DNA from: CAVYBY01 sp963766935 | Lineage (GTDB): Bacteria; Actinomycetota; UBA4738; HRBIN12 | Length of the DNA stretch: 64,000 nucleotides | Assembly (NCBI GenBank): GCA_963766935.1 | Contig: CAVYBY010000008.1 | Span: forward strand, 310,001 to 374,000 | Direction: 5' to 3' | Shown here: positions 19,272 to 27,793 of the stretch, piece by piece | How positions within the stretch are numbered: position 1 is the first letter of the stretch | Layout of the letters: the number at the start of each line of letters is the position of its first letter | Position numbers and translations under genes: made by a program | The notes under the pieces: model-generated | Databases searched by the model: none | What the model was told of the DNA's origin: nothing | The model's input: the letters and a program-made list of their open reading frames with translations, nothing else

Positions 19272-20693
19272 TCACACCCCGCTCCGAACCCGGTTGCGGA
19301 TGACCTTGGTGAGGTCCTGGACCTGGCGGAGCGTGGCGTCGCGCTCGCGCATGTCCTGCTCGACCTTCTTGATGCCGTGCAGGGCAGTGCTGTGGTCGCG
19401 ACCGCCGAAGAGCTCCCCGATCTTGACGAGCGAGAGTCCCGTGCACTCTCTCGTCAGGTACATGGCGATGTGCCGCGCATGCGTCAGCGGCCGCGAACGG
19501 GACTTGGACAACAGGTCGCTCGTCGCGAGCGAGAAGTAGCCGGCCGTCTCCTCGAGGATCATCTGCGGCGGAATCTCGCTCTCGGTCTGCGGGATGAGGT
19601 CTTCGAGCGCGTGCTCGGCCAAGCCGACGTCGAGGACCTGGCCGGTGAGCTCGGACCACGCCACCACGCGCACGAGCGCGCCCTCGAGCTCGCGCACCGA
19701 CTGGTCGAACTTCGACGCGACGAACTCGATGACATCGGGCGGCACGGTGATGTGATCGCGCTCGGCCTTGACCTGCAGGATCGCGATGCGCGTCTCGAGG
19801 TCGGGCGGCTGCACGTCGACGCACAGGCCCCATCGGAACCGGCTGACCAGGCGTTCTTCCATGCCCGACAGCTCGTGCGGGGGGCGGTCCGAGGCGATGA
19901 CGATCTGGCGCCCGGCGGCGTGCAGGTGGTTGAAGGTGTGGAAGAACTCCGTCTGCGTCTCCTCGCGTTTGGCGAGGAACTGGATGTCGTCGACGAGCAG
20001 CACGTCCACCTCGCGGTACTTCTGCCGGAAGCGATCGCCCTGGCGCTCGCGGACCGCGGTGATGAACTCGGTGACGAAGCGGTCGGACGTGACGTACTTC
20101 ACGCGCATGGACATCTTGAGGCGGTGCATGTGATGGCCGAGCGCGACGAGAAGATGCGTCTTGCCGAGCCCCACTCCCCCATAGATGAACAACGGGTTGT
20201 ACGCCGTGGAGGGGGGCGCCTCGGCGACCGCCATGGCGGCTGCGTGCGCGAAGCGGTTCGACGGCCCCGGGACGAACGCGTCGAAGGTGTAGTTGGGAAA
20301 CGGCAGGGTCGGAACGACCACGGCACCGGGCGCATGAGATGGGATCGGACTGCCGATCGCGGCGTACGAGGCGGGCGGCGGGCCGCTGGTCGCGGGCTCC
20401 GTCTCGTCCTCGGTTGCCGCGCGCACGTTCTCGTCCACCTGAAGGATGACCTTGACGGGTCGCCCGACAGCCTCGGCCGCGGCTCCCTCGATCAGCCCGA
20501 GATGCTGGTGCTGGAGTCGTTCCCGGATGAGCTGGCTGGGCACGGCGAGCTCCAGGACGTCGTCGCGGAGACTCGTGGGGCGGACCTCCGCGAACCACAT
20601 GACGACCGTGGTTTCGGGCAGATCCACACCGGCGCGCTCCAGGACGTGCGACCAGGCCGCAACCGCGTCATGTTCGGAAAAGGCAACCGCCAT
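19272..20693 (-). CDS. dnaA: Chromosomal replication initiator DnaA
   Basis: The product binds DnaA boxes and melts the origin. From ATG 20693 the 473-residue protein has domain I (AWSHVLERAGVDLPETTVVMWF), a short variable linker, the AAA+ domain (FIYGGVGLGKTHLLVALGHH, VDVLLVDDIQFLAKRE) and domain IV with the DNA-binding signature GGRDHSTALHGIKKVE, which has Ser where most family members have Thr. The frame is open to 20768, but the added residues would cover DnaA-box-like sequence. No strong Shine-Dalgarno precedes the chosen ATG. Confidence 0.96.
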   Translation of the reverse strand: MAVAFSEHDAVAAWSHVLERAGVDLPETTVVMWFAEVRPTSLRDDVLELAVPSQLIRERLQHQHLGLIEGAAAEAVGRPVKVILQVDENVRAATEDETEPATSGPPPASYAAIGSPIPSHAPGAVVVPTLPFPNYTFDAFVPGPSNRFAHAAAMAVAEAPPSTAYNPLFIYGGVGLGKTHLLVALGHHMHRLKMSMRVKYVTSDRFVTEFITAVRERQGDRFRQKYREVDVLLVDDIQFLAKREETQTEFFHTFNHLHAAGRQIVIASDRPPHELSGMEERLVSRFRWGLCVDVQPPDLETRIAILQVKAERDHITVPPDVIEFVASKFDQSVRELEGALVRVVAWSELTGQVLDVGLAEHALEDLIPQTESEIPPQMILEETAGYFSLATSDLLSKSRSRPLTHARHIAMYLTRECTGLSLVKIGELFGGRDHSTALHGIKKVEQDMRERDATLRQVQDLTKVIRNRVRSGV

Positions 20694-20950
20694 CGCTATC
20701 CACAGAACCTTTCCACAATGGTGGAAAACCCTTCGGGGGGAAGGTTTTGCAGGCACACACCGGTCCACGTTTGGAAGACCGAGTGGGGAGGCGGGGCGGA
20801 CTATAGCACCCGTGTTTTCGCGGGTTTAGGCCGCGCCGGGGGTCCTGTCACTCTTTCTGTTGTCAACCCCTTTGTCCTGGGATGTTCGCGGTTCGTATAC
20901 TGCCCCGCCGAGTACCCGTCGGCGCTCGTCTCTCTTCACGAAGGATCTCC
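20694..20950. other. dnaA-rpmH divergent spacer with DnaA-box-like sites
   Basis: The spacer carries CTATCCACA (20696-20704), CTTTCCACA (20709-20717) and, on the minus strand, TTTTCCACC (20720-20728), all within 35 bases of the dnaA start. ACTATA at 20800-20805 would be a TATAGT -10 element for dnaA on the minus strand. The cluster could serve in origin function or in DnaA autoregulation. Strand bias of coding flips here: genes point left below it and right above it. Confidence 0.5.
20872..20901 (+). promoter_or_regulatory. Promoter of the rpmH operon
   Basis: TTGTCC (20872-20877) and TATACT (20896-20901) are separated by 18 bases and lie about 50 bases upstream of the rpmH start. Both are near the sigma-70-type consensus. 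Confidence 0.55.
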
Positions 20951-21094
20951 ATGGCCAAGGGCAAGCGCACCTACCAGCCGAACAACCGTCATCGGGCCAA
21001 GACCCACGGCTTCCGCATTCGCATGCGGACGCGCGCGGGCCGCGCCATCATCGCCCGCCGCCGGCGCAAGGGCCGGACTCGCATCACTCCCTGA
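20951..21094 (+). CDS. rpmH: 50S ribosomal protein bL34
   Basis: The 47-residue, very basic protein reads MAKGKRTYQPNNRHRAKTHG and continues with FRIRMRTRAGRAIIARRRRKGR, the complete bL34 pattern of the large ribosomal subunit. AAGGA precedes ATG 20951 at normal spacing. It heads the operon rpmH-rnpA-yidD-yidC-jag-rsmG-parA-parB. Confidence 0.97.
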   Translation: MAKGKRTYQPNNRHRAKTHGFRIRMRTRAGRAIIARRRRKGRTRITP

Positions 21095-21101
21095 GCCGTC
21101 G

Positions 21102-21407
21102 TTGCGCAAGCACCCGGTCCGCCGCGTGCTCGATGAAGGCCGTCCGCTGCGTGGAAGGCGGATGGTACTGTTGCTCGCGCCCGGGTCTGGTCGGTGCGCC
21201 GCCGTCGCGTCGAAGCGCATCGGCGGTGCGGTCGAGCGGAACCGGGCCCGTCGTGTCCTCCGGGCGGCGTGGCGCGAGGCCGGAGCCCAGCTCGACGAGG
21301 ACGACGTCGTCCTGGTGGCCCGGGGGGCCATTCTGGGTGCCAAGACGCAAGACCTGGTGGCCGAGATGACCGAACTGCTCCGCGAGCGTGAGGCGGTGCG
21401 CTCGTGA
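21102..21407 (+). CDS. rnpA: Ribonuclease P protein component
   Basis: The 101-residue basic protein assists the RNase P RNA in tRNA 5' maturation. The family signature is KRIGGAVERNRARRVLRAAWRE, here near residues 39-60. The start is taken as TTG 21102, seven bases after the rpmH stop. The protein is a little shorter than most RnpA because the N-terminal segment is abbreviated. The next gene overlaps its stop by four bases. Confidence 0.9.
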   Translation: MRKHPVRRVLDEGRPLRGRRMVLLLAPGSGRCAAVASKRIGGAVERNRARRVLRAAWREAGAQLDEDDVVLVARGAILGAKTQDLVAEMTELLREREAVRS

Positions 21408-21721
21408 GCGGCATCCGCCGAGCGGCCTGGATCTCGGGGATCCCGGCCCGGTTCGCGTTGATCGGGCTCATCCGGCTGTACCGGGCGACCCTTTCGGGGT
21501 TCGCCGGCGGCCAGTGCCGGTATCTCCCGTCCTGCTCGCACTACGCCGAGGAGGCGGTCCGCACTCGCGGTGCGCTCGTCGGTTCGCTCCTCGCCGCGCG
21601 CCGCATCGCTCGCTGCCATCCGTGGGCACGTGGCGGACTCGACCCGGTGCCCCCAGCTGACCTGCATGACCACATCATACAGACGATTCCGAACGCGCCC
21701 TCCCGACAGGTCCGGCCATGA
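21404..21721 (+). CDS. yidD: Membrane protein insertion efficiency factor YidD
   Basis: The 105-residue protein shows the YidD core: IRLYRATLSGFAGGQCRYLPSCSHYAEEAV then ARRIARCHPWARGGLDPVP. The conserved cysteines lie in CRYLPSCS and RCHPW. YidD helps the YidC insertase at the inner membrane. GTG 21404 overlaps rnpA, and its own stop overlaps the yidC start (ATGA), so these genes are translated as a coupled set. Confidence 0.95.
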   Translation: MSGIRRAAWISGIPARFALIGLIRLYRATLSGFAGGQCRYLPSCSHYAEEAVRTRGALVGSLLAARRIARCHPWARGGLDPVPPADLHDHIIQTIPNAPSRQVRP

Positions 21722-23001
21722 TCGCCGACATCCCCTTCATCACGCCGGTTTTCCAGGTACTGCTGAACGCGACCGGCTGGGTGCTGTCCCGTGTGTATGA
21801 CGTCATCCCCAACTTCGGCGTGGCCATCCTGGTGCTCACACTGGTGATCCGGCTGCTGCTGCTCCCGCTGTTCATCAAGCAGATGAAGAACATGCAGGCG
21901 ATGCAGGCGATCCAGCCGAAGATCAAGGAGATCCAGCGCAAGTTCAAGGGCGACCGCCAGAAGATCCAGGCAGAGCAGATGAAGCTCTACCAGGACTCCG
22001 GCGTGAACCCGCTCAGCAGCTGTCTCCCGATGCTGCTCCAGTTCCCGATCCTGATCACCATCTATGCGGTGATCCGCCCGCCCCAGTACCTGCCGGTCGA
22101 CGCGCAGAGTCAGCAGACCGAGGTCGTGTCCCAGATCGAGGGCTACCGGGTGATGAACAACCACATCCCGATCGGCGATGCGCTGTTCGCCGACACGGTC
22201 ACGCACGAGACCTCGTTGTTCGTGAACCTTCAGTGCTCGTTCGTCCAGGCGGGCAGCCAGGCGGAAGTGTCCGACACCAAGCACAACCCGGTCGTCTCCG
22301 GCAAGCCGTTGTTCACGAGCACGGGCGTGCCGATCGTCGGTCTCACCACCCACCAGCCGCTCGACTGCGGCTCGAAGTGGCCCGCGAAGATCCCGTTCGG
22401 TGGGCTGCTGCTGGTGATGATTGCCGGCACGTACTACCAGCAGCGGCAGATGCAGGGGATGAACCCACCGGGTGCGGCCGGGCAGCAGCAACAGATGATC
22501 ATGCGGCTGATGCCGCTGACGTTCGCCTTCCTCGGCATCGGCTTACCGGCGGGAGTGGTGCTGTATTGGACCCTGTCCACCGGCATCCAGGTGGCCCAGC
22601 AGCATTTCCTGATGCTGGCCGGCCACATCGGGCCGGCAGCCGCGGAGCGGAGCCTTCAGCAGCGTCAAGCCAAGATCGCCGCCAAGGCGACCGGCGATGA
22701 CAGCGGACCGCGGAAGAACGTCTTCAGCCGCATCATCGAGAAGGCCGACCAAGAGCGAAAGCGGCGGCAGGAAGAACTGATCAAGCGCGAGACGACCCAG
22801 CGCAAGCCGGGCAGCGGCAAGGGCGGGTCGACGGGCTCGGGCGGGTCCAAGCCGGGATCCGGTGGGTCCGGATCGGGCGGATCCGGCACGTCGGGTTCTT
22901 CCGGAGGAAGGAAGTCCGGCGGCACCGGATCGACCGGGTCCGGGGGCTCCAAGAACGGCAACCGGGGTTCGTCCTCGAGACGGCGCAAGCGGAAGAGGTG
23001 A
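21718..23001 (+). CDS. yidC: Membrane protein insertase YidC (Oxa1 family)
   Basis: The 427-residue protein has the Oxa1/YidC core without the large proteobacterial periplasmic domain. The first helix pair contains FGVAILVLTLVIRLLLLPLFIKQMKNM, including the conserved helix Arg, followed by the cytoplasmic coiled segment (KIKEIQRKFKGDRQK) and SSCLPMLLQFPILITIYAVI. An external loop of about 100 residues with two cysteines separates this from the later helices (LMPLTFAFLGIGLPAGVVLYW). The C-terminal 60 residues are a Gly/Ser-rich tail ending in SSRRRKRKR, a basic end probably contacting ribosomal RNA. Confidence 0.94.
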   Translation: MIADIPFITPVFQVLLNATGWVLSRVYDVIPNFGVAILVLTLVIRLLLLPLFIKQMKNMQAMQAIQPKIKEIQRKFKGDRQKIQAEQMKLYQDSGVNPLSSCLPMLLQFPILITIYAVIRPPQYLPVDAQSQQTEVVSQIEGYRVMNNHIPIGDALFADTVTHETSLFVNLQCSFVQAGSQAEVSDTKHNPVVSGKPLFTSTGVPIVGLTTHQPLDCGSKWPAKIPFGGLLLVMIAGTYYQQRQMQGMNPPGAAGQQQQMIMRLMPLTFAFLGIGLPAGVVLYWTLSTGIQVAQQHFLMLAGHIGPAAAERSLQQRQAKIAAKATGDDSGPRKNVFSRIIEKADQERKRRQEELIKRETTQRKPGSGKGGSTGSGGSKPGSGGSGSGGSGTSGSSGGRKSGGTGSTGSGGSKNGNRGSSSRRRKRKR

Positions 23002-23003
23002 CC

Positions 23004-23636
23004 ATGCGCGAGATCGAGACCCGGGGCGACACGGTCGAGGAGGCCATCGAGCGCGCCCTCGCCGAATTGGGCGTGAGCGAGCAGGAGGCCACGGTTCACG
23101 TGGTCCAGGAGCCCGGCCCCGGCCGCGAGGCCGTCGTCCTGGTCAAGGGACCCTCCGAGATGCCCGATGACGACGACCTGGAAGAGCAGGCCGATGCGGT
23201 GGCGGACTTCGTGGAGGAGCTGCTGGCGGCGATGGGGATCGACGCGATCGCCGAGCCGAATTCCTCGGGCGGTCACATGTACGTGGATATCGCCGACGGC
23301 GACCCCGAGGACCTGGCGCTGCTCATCGGGCACCACGGCCAGACGCTCGACGCGATCCAGGAGCTCACGCGAAACGTGGTGAGCCGCCGGCTGGATGATC
23401 GGATCCTCGTGATCGTCGACTGCGAGGACTACCGGAAGCGCCGGAGCGAGCGCCTCGAGGCTCGTGCGGGCGAACTGGCCCACCGGGCCCTGGAGACCGG
23501 CGGCGAGCAGGAGCTCGAACCGATGAATGCGCTCGAACGCAAGATGGTGCACGATGCGGTGGCTGCCGTTCCGGGTGTCGAAAGCCTGTCTCGGGGCGAG
23601 GAACCAAGCCGCTACGTGGTGATCAGACGGGTCTGA
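23004..23636 (+). CDS. jag: Jag/KhpB RNA-binding protein
   Basis: The protein has an N-terminal Jag-N domain (EIETRGDTVEEAIERALAELG), an acidic linker, a KH domain with GHHGQTLDAIQELTRNVV and a C-terminal R3H domain (LEPMNALERKMVHDAVAAV, then SRGEEPSRYVVI). Members bind RNA and influence cell elongation and division in Gram-positive bacteria. ATG 23004 is preceded by AGAGGTG; a GTG at 22998 that overlaps the yidC stop is an alternative. Confidence 0.92.
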   Translation: MREIETRGDTVEEAIERALAELGVSEQEATVHVVQEPGPGREAVVLVKGPSEMPDDDDLEEQADAVADFVEELLAAMGIDAIAEPNSSGGHMYVDIADGDPEDLALLIGHHGQTLDAIQELTRNVVSRRLDDRILVIVDCEDYRKRRSERLEARAGELAHRALETGGEQELEPMNALERKMVHDAVAAVPGVESLSRGEEPSRYVVIRRV

Positions 23637-23648
23637 GCCCCCCGGGGG

Positions 23649-24248
23649 ATGTTTCACGTGAAACATGAGGTTTGGCCCGGCGACGGGCCGCCCGATCTCG
23701 ATCCGCAAGCGGCTTCCGCGCTCGACCGGTACGTGGAGCTGCTCTCGTCCCGCGGCGCCCAGCTCGGACTGGTGGCCACGGGCGATCTGGATCAGCTGCG
23801 ATCCCGCCACGTCTTCGACTGCCTCCGCGCCGTGTCCGTGCTGCCGGCCCAGGCTCGGACCCTGTGCGATCTCGGGTCCGGCGCGGGTTTGCCGGGCCTG
23901 GTCCTCGCGCTCGCCGTTCCCGAGCTCCAGGTCGCGCTGACCGAGGTCCGGCGGACTCGGATCGCGTTCCTCGAGCTGGCGATCGATCGCGTGCCGGTCC
24001 CGAACGCCCGCGTAGTCCGGGGCGTCTCGGCTGCCGAGGGCCCCTTCGACGTGTGCACCGCCCGCGCCTTCCGCGATGCCGCGACCGCGTGGGCCGCGGC
24101 CGAGCCGTTGTTGGGGCCGGAGGGGATCCTCGTCTACTGGGCCGGAAGCTCCTTCGACCCGGACCGGGAGGTTCCACCTTCAGTTCGGGCCGTGCTGACC
24201 GACTCGCTTGCAAGCATGGGTCCACTGGCTATCATGAGCCGTCAGTGA
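23649..24248 (+). CDS. rsmG: 16S rRNA (guanine-N7) methyltransferase
   Basis: The 199-residue enzyme methylates G527 of 16S rRNA using S-adenosylmethionine. The SAM-binding motif is LCDLGSGAGLPGLVLAL, and the family blocks RSRHVFDCLRAV and CTARAFRD are present. The first six residues, MFHVKH, are encoded by a parS site. The gene is slightly short at the C-terminus. The parA start overlaps its stop by four bases. Confidence 0.93.
   Translation: MFHVKHEVWPGDGPPDLDPQAASALDRYVELLSSRGAQLGLVATGDLDQLRSRHVFDCLRAVSVLPAQARTLCDLGSGAGLPGLVLALAVPELQVALTEVRRTRIAFLELAIDRVPVPNARVVRGVSAAEGPFDVCTARAFRDAATAWAAAEPLLGPEGILVYWAGSSFDPDREVPPSVRAVLTDSLASMGPLAIMSRQ
23650..23665. promoter_or_regulatory. parS centromere site
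   Basis: The 16 bases TGTTTCACGTGAAACA form a perfect palindrome identical to the consensus bacterial parS bound by ParB. It lies within the first codons of rsmG, 0.6 kb upstream of parA and about 3 kb from the dnaA start. I found no second perfect copy in the window. Confidence 0.95.
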
Positions 24249-25945
24249 CCAGGGCCTCTTCCCCCATGCCCGGCGCATCCGCGACCGTTCCCCGGCCGGC
24301 TTCGGCGCCGAAAAGAATGCCGAAGCCGCCGCGCGAACCCGGGACCGCCAGGGTCGTCGCCATCGCCAACCAGAAGGGTGGCGTGGGCAAGAGCACGACG
24401 GCCGTCAGCCTCGGCGCGGCGCTGGCCGAAGCGGGCTATCGGGTGCTCTCGATCGATCTCGACCCGCAGGGGAACGCGTCCACTGGGATGGGGATTCGCC
24501 ACGAAGCGCGCCGGATGACGGTCTACGACGTGATCGTGGCCGGGTCCTCGCTGGAGGAGGCGATCACCCCGACGGCGGTCGCCGGCCTCGACGGGGTTCC
24601 CTCGACGATCGACCTCGCCGGAGCCGAGATCGAGTTGGTCAGCCAGTTCTCGCGCGAGACGCGGCTCAAGAAGGCGCTCGAGCCGGTCCGCGAGGGCCGG
24701 TATGACTTCGTGCTCCTCGACTGCCCGCCTTCGCTGGGATTGCTGACGATCAACGCGCTCACGGCCGCCGAAGAGCTGATCGTGCCGATCCAGTGCGAGT
24801 ACTACGCGCTGGAGGGGTTGGGCCAACTGCTGCGCAACGTGAGCCTGGTCCAGCACAACCTCAACCCGGGCCTGCGGCTGACCGGGATCGTCATGACGAT
24901 GTTCGACCCCCGCACGAAGCTCTCCGAGCAGGTGGTCGAGGAGGTCCAGCGGCATTTCGGGTCCCTCGTGTACGACGTCATCATTCCGAGAACGGTCCGG
25001 CTCTCGGAGGCCCCGGGGTTCGGCCAGCCGATCACGGTGTACGACCCGCGTTCCAAGGGGGCCGAGACGTACCGCGAGCTTGCCCGCGAGGTGGCGCTGC
25101 GGCCGAAGCCCACCGGCCCGATCCCCAGCTACGACACGCTCCCCGAGATCGTGGTTCCGGCGGTAAGCGACAACGTCACACCGACGGTGGCCGAGCCGGC
25201 CGCGCCCGAGCCGAGTGTGGTCGAAACCGAGGCGCCGACGGTCGTGCCGGAGGCCCAGCCGCTCGTCGTCGAGACTCCCCCGCCGCTCGTTCACGCCGAG
25301 CCGGATCTGCCTCCCGATCCGGCTCCGCCGACCCCGCAGCCCGATCCCCGGCCGCCGACCCCGCAGCCCGATCCGGCTCCCCCGACCCCGGTTCCCGATC
25401 CGAGTCCGCCGAGCCCCCAACCCGATCCGAGTCCGCCGACCCCGGTTCCCGATCCGGCTCCGCCGACCCCGCAACCCGATCCGCCCACGCCGGATCCTTC
25501 TCCCATTCGGTCGTCGGCCCCGCCGCCGCAGCCCGCCTCGTCCAGGCGGAACCGCCAGAGCCCGCCGAAACACGCCAAGCGCGGCCGCGGATCCGCCCGG
25601 CCGAAGGGTCCGGAGGTCGCGAAGCCGCAGCCGGGGGCTCCCGCGGCGAGCGCGCCCCCTGCCGAGACCCCCGCCGATCCGGCGCCGGTCGCGCTCGACG
25701 ATTTCTGGGAAGAGGTCGATCTGAGTCCCCAGTCGAAGGTCCGCCCGCCCGCGTCCCCGCCGCCGCCGGGTGAGCGAGCGGAGCGGCCGGTCACCGTGGT
25801 CGGCCCGAGGGACGGCAGGCGGGCCACGGACCCCTACGACGTGGAAGCCGAGCCCGAATCCGGTATCGGGGACATCGGCGGGGCGCTCGATGAAGAGGCG
25901 CCGACCAAGCGGCGATGGCGGCTGTTCCGAAAGGGAGGGGAGTGA
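24245..25945 (+). CDS. parA: ParA/Soj chromosome-partition ATPase with long proline-rich tail
   Basis: The 566-residue protein has the deviant Walker A motif KGGVGKSTT at about 44-52, then SIDLDPQGNASTG, FVLLDCPPSLGLLTINAL, PIQCEYYALEGLGQLL and the C-terminal ParA helix ETYRELAREVAL (about 275-288). ParA normally stops near here. This one continues for about 278 residues: six nine-residue repeats PDPxPPTPx (about 357-410), an Ala/Pro/Lys-rich stretch, a conserved-looking DDFWEEVDLSPQSKVR segment and a basic end (TKRRWRLFRKGGE). The frame is uninterrupted and the parB start overlaps its stop, so the tail is real coding sequence. The tail may mediate localisation. Confidence 0.9.
   Translation: MTRASSPMPGASATVPRPASAPKRMPKPPREPGTARVVAIANQKGGVGKSTTAVSLGAALAEAGYRVLSIDLDPQGNASTGMGIRHEARRMTVYDVIVAGSSLEEAITPTAVAGLDGVPSTIDLAGAEIELVSQFSRETRLKKALEPVREGRYDFVLLDCPPSLGLLTINALTAAEELIVPIQCEYYALEGLGQLLRNVSLVQHNLNPGLRLTGIVMTMFDPRTKLSEQVVEEVQRHFGSLVYDVIIPRTVRLSEAPGFGQPITVYDPRSKGAETYRELAREVALRPKPTGPIPSYDTLPEIVVPAVSDNVTPTVAEPAAPEPSVVETEAPTVVPEAQPLVVETPPPLVHAEPDLPPDPAPPTPQPDPRPPTPQPDPAPPTPVPDPSPPSPQPDPSPPTPVPDPAPPTPQPDPPTPDPSPIRSSAPPPQPASSRRNRQSPPKHAKRGRGSARPKGPEVAKPQPGAPAASAPPAETPADPAPVALDDFWEEVDLSPQSKVRPPASPPPPGERAERPVTVVGPRDGRRATDPYDVEAEPESGIGDIGGALDEEAPTKRRWRLFRKGGE
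25313..25474 (+). repeat. 27-bp tandem repeat in the parA tail (six units)
   Basis: Six consecutive 27-base units encode PDPAPPTPQ, PDPRPPTPQ, PDPAPPTPV, PDPSPPSPQ, PDPSPPTPV and PDPAPPTPQ. A degraded seventh unit follows. The units differ mainly in codon 4 and codon 9. Such arrays can change copy number by slippage. Confidence 0.8.
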
Positions 25946-26834
25946 TGTCGAAGCGAGGTGGGTTGGGGCGTGGACTCTCCGCGCTGATCCCGACTGCCCA
26001 GGAGCCCGGTGAGGTCTCGGCCGGGTTGCTCGAGGTTCCCGTGAACTCCGTGGGTCCCAACCCCAAGCAGCCGCGGACGCGCTGGGACGACGCTGCCCTC
26101 GCGGAGTTGGCGGCCTCGATCCGCGAGGTCGGGATCCTGCAGCCGATCGTCGTGCGGCGCGCAGGCGCGGGATACGAGCTGGTTGCGGGGGAGCGGCGGC
26201 TGCGGGCCGCCCGGCTCGCCGGGCTCGCGACCGTGCCCGTCGTCCTGCGGGACTCCGAGGACTCCGATCTGCTGCGCGAAGCGCTCATCGAAAACATCCA
26301 CCGCGAGGACCTCGGACCGATCGAGCTCGCGGAGGCGTTCGTCAGCTGCTCGAGGAGCTCGGATTGAAACAGGAGGATCTCGCCGAACGGGTCGGTGTGT
26401 CGCGGTCACACATCGCGAACACGATCCGGCTGCTTCAGCTTCCGCTCGACGTGCAACAGTTGCTGGCCGACGAGCGGCTTACCGCCGGCCACGCCCGCGC
26501 GCTGCTCTCGATGGGCGACGGCGAAGCCATGACGACCCTGGGTCTTCGGATCGCGGCCGAGGATCTGTCGGTGCGCGACACCGAAGACCTCGTCCGGCGC
26601 TACGTGGATGGGCCGCCGGAGCGCGAGCCTCGTCGCGCCGTCACGACGGACGCGGGGGGAGAGGTCGGGCTGGCCGAGGTCGAGGAGATCCTGTCGGAGC
26701 AGCTCGCCACGCGTGTCCAGATCCGGATGACCCGCAAGCGGGGCCAGATCGTCATCGAGTTCGGATCGGCCGACGACCTCGAGCGCATCGTGAGCGAGAT
26801 CGTCGGGTCGGGTCCCGGACTCTCGCCGGACTGA
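25945..26834 (+). CDS. parB: ParB/Spo0J partition protein, frameshifted
   Basis: The first frame from ATG 25945 has GGLGRGLSALIP, the ParB CTPase blocks VGPNPKQPRTRWDDAALAELAASI and GERRLRAARLAG, then ENIHREDLGPIELAEAF. At 26340/26341 one base appears lost: the shifted frame reads RQLLEELGLKQEDLAERVGVSRSHIANTIRLL, which is the expected helix-turn-helix, and continues to the C-terminal dimer domain ending at 26834. One inserted C gives 296 residues, a normal ParB. ParB binds the parS site 2.3 kb upstream and loads condensin. The conserved halves argue for an assembly error. Confidence 0.9.
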
Positions 26835-26845
26835 CCGCGGCCCCG

Positions 26846-27793
26846 CTACGCGGGACGCCGGACCCGAGCCGTCGCAGAGCGTAAGACGGCGTCACACAGA
26901 TGCTCGAGCGACATGCCGGCCGCCTGGGCCGACATCGGCAGCAGAGACGTGTCCGTCATGCCGGGGGACACGTTCACCTCCAGAACCCACGGTTTGCCGT
27001 GACCGTCCACGATCAGGTCGACGCGCGTCAGGTCCAAGAGCCCGAGCGCGTCCGCCGCGCGAGCCGAAACGGCCGTGGCCTCCGCCGTCTGTTCGGCGCC
27101 GAGCCGGGCGGGCGCGAAATACTCGGTCGCGCCGGCCGTGTAGCGGGCCGCGTAGTCGTACCACCCGTCCTTCGGAACGATCTCGATGGGCGGGAGCGCG
27201 TCGAACGGCGTCCCGATCATCCCGACCGCGACCTCGACCCCCTCGACGCGACGTTCCACGATCGCCGCGCCGCTGAACGACAGCGCGGCCATGACGGCGG
27301 CGGGCAGGTCGGCTTCGCGCTCGACGAACCCGACACCCAGCGCGGAGCCGCTGCGCGAGGGTTTCACGACGCAGGGGAGCCCGACTCGTTCGGCCGCGCC
27401 GGCGAGCGCCACGCCCGCTCCGAGATCGCGGAGCGCGGAGCCTTCGATCGCGACCCACTCCGGTGTCGGAATGCCCGCCCGGTGGAGCGCGTCTTTGGCG
27501 AGCACCTTGTCGAACGCGATCTCGCAGTCGAACGGCCGCGTGCCCGTGTAGGCGATGTCGAGCAGCTCGAGCAGCCGCTGAACGGTGCCATCCTCACCTG
27601 CCTTGCCGTGCAACGCTAACCAGCAGATGTCGGGCTTCCGCTCTTGGAGCGTCTGCGCCAGCGGCAGCTCCGCCGGATCGAGGACGCCGACGGCATGGCC
27701 GAGGGCCGTGAGCGCCCCGGCCACGCGATGCCCGGACCGAAGCGAGATGTCGCGCTCGGGCGTGCGCCCACCGGCGAGCACCGCGATGTTCAT
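26846..27793 (-). CDS. ddl: D-alanine--D-alanine ligase family protein
   Basis: The 315-residue ATP-grasp enzyme joins two D-Ala residues for peptidoglycan. Visible blocks are AVLAGGRTPERDISLRSG, LALHGKAGEDGTVQ, AFDKVLAKDALHRAGIPTPEW, CVVKPSRSGSALGVGFV and the metal site WVLEVNVSPGMTDTSLLP. The start ATG 27793 overlaps the stop of the aminotransferase by four bases. It converges on parB with a gap of 11 bases. Distance from standard Ddl is moderate, so a related D-Ala ligase role cannot be excluded. Confidence 0.85.
   Translation of the reverse strand: MNIAVLAGGRTPERDISLRSGHRVAGALTALGHAVGVLDPAELPLAQTLQERKPDICWLALHGKAGEDGTVQRLLELLDIAYTGTRPFDCEIAFDKVLAKDALHRAGIPTPEWVAIEGSALRDLGAGVALAGAAERVGLPCVVKPSRSGSALGVGFVEREADLPAAVMAALSFSGAAIVERRVEGVEVAVGMIGTPFDALPPIEIVPKDGWYDYAARYTAGATEYFAPARLGAEQTAEATAVSARAADALGLLDLTRVDLIVDGHGKPWVLEVNVSPGMTDTSLLPMSAQAAGMSLEHLCDAVLRSATARVRRPA

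Noticed and set aside
25313..25474. 27-bp tandem repeats as a CRISPR-like array or iteron set
   Set aside because: There are no spacers, the units are in frame and encode PDPxPPTPx, so this is a protein repeat.
25291..25827. Minus-strand Gly-rich frame opposite the ParA repeats
   Set aside because: Its GxGGxG pattern is the antisense of the proline repeats; ParA is supported by its overlaps and conserved core.
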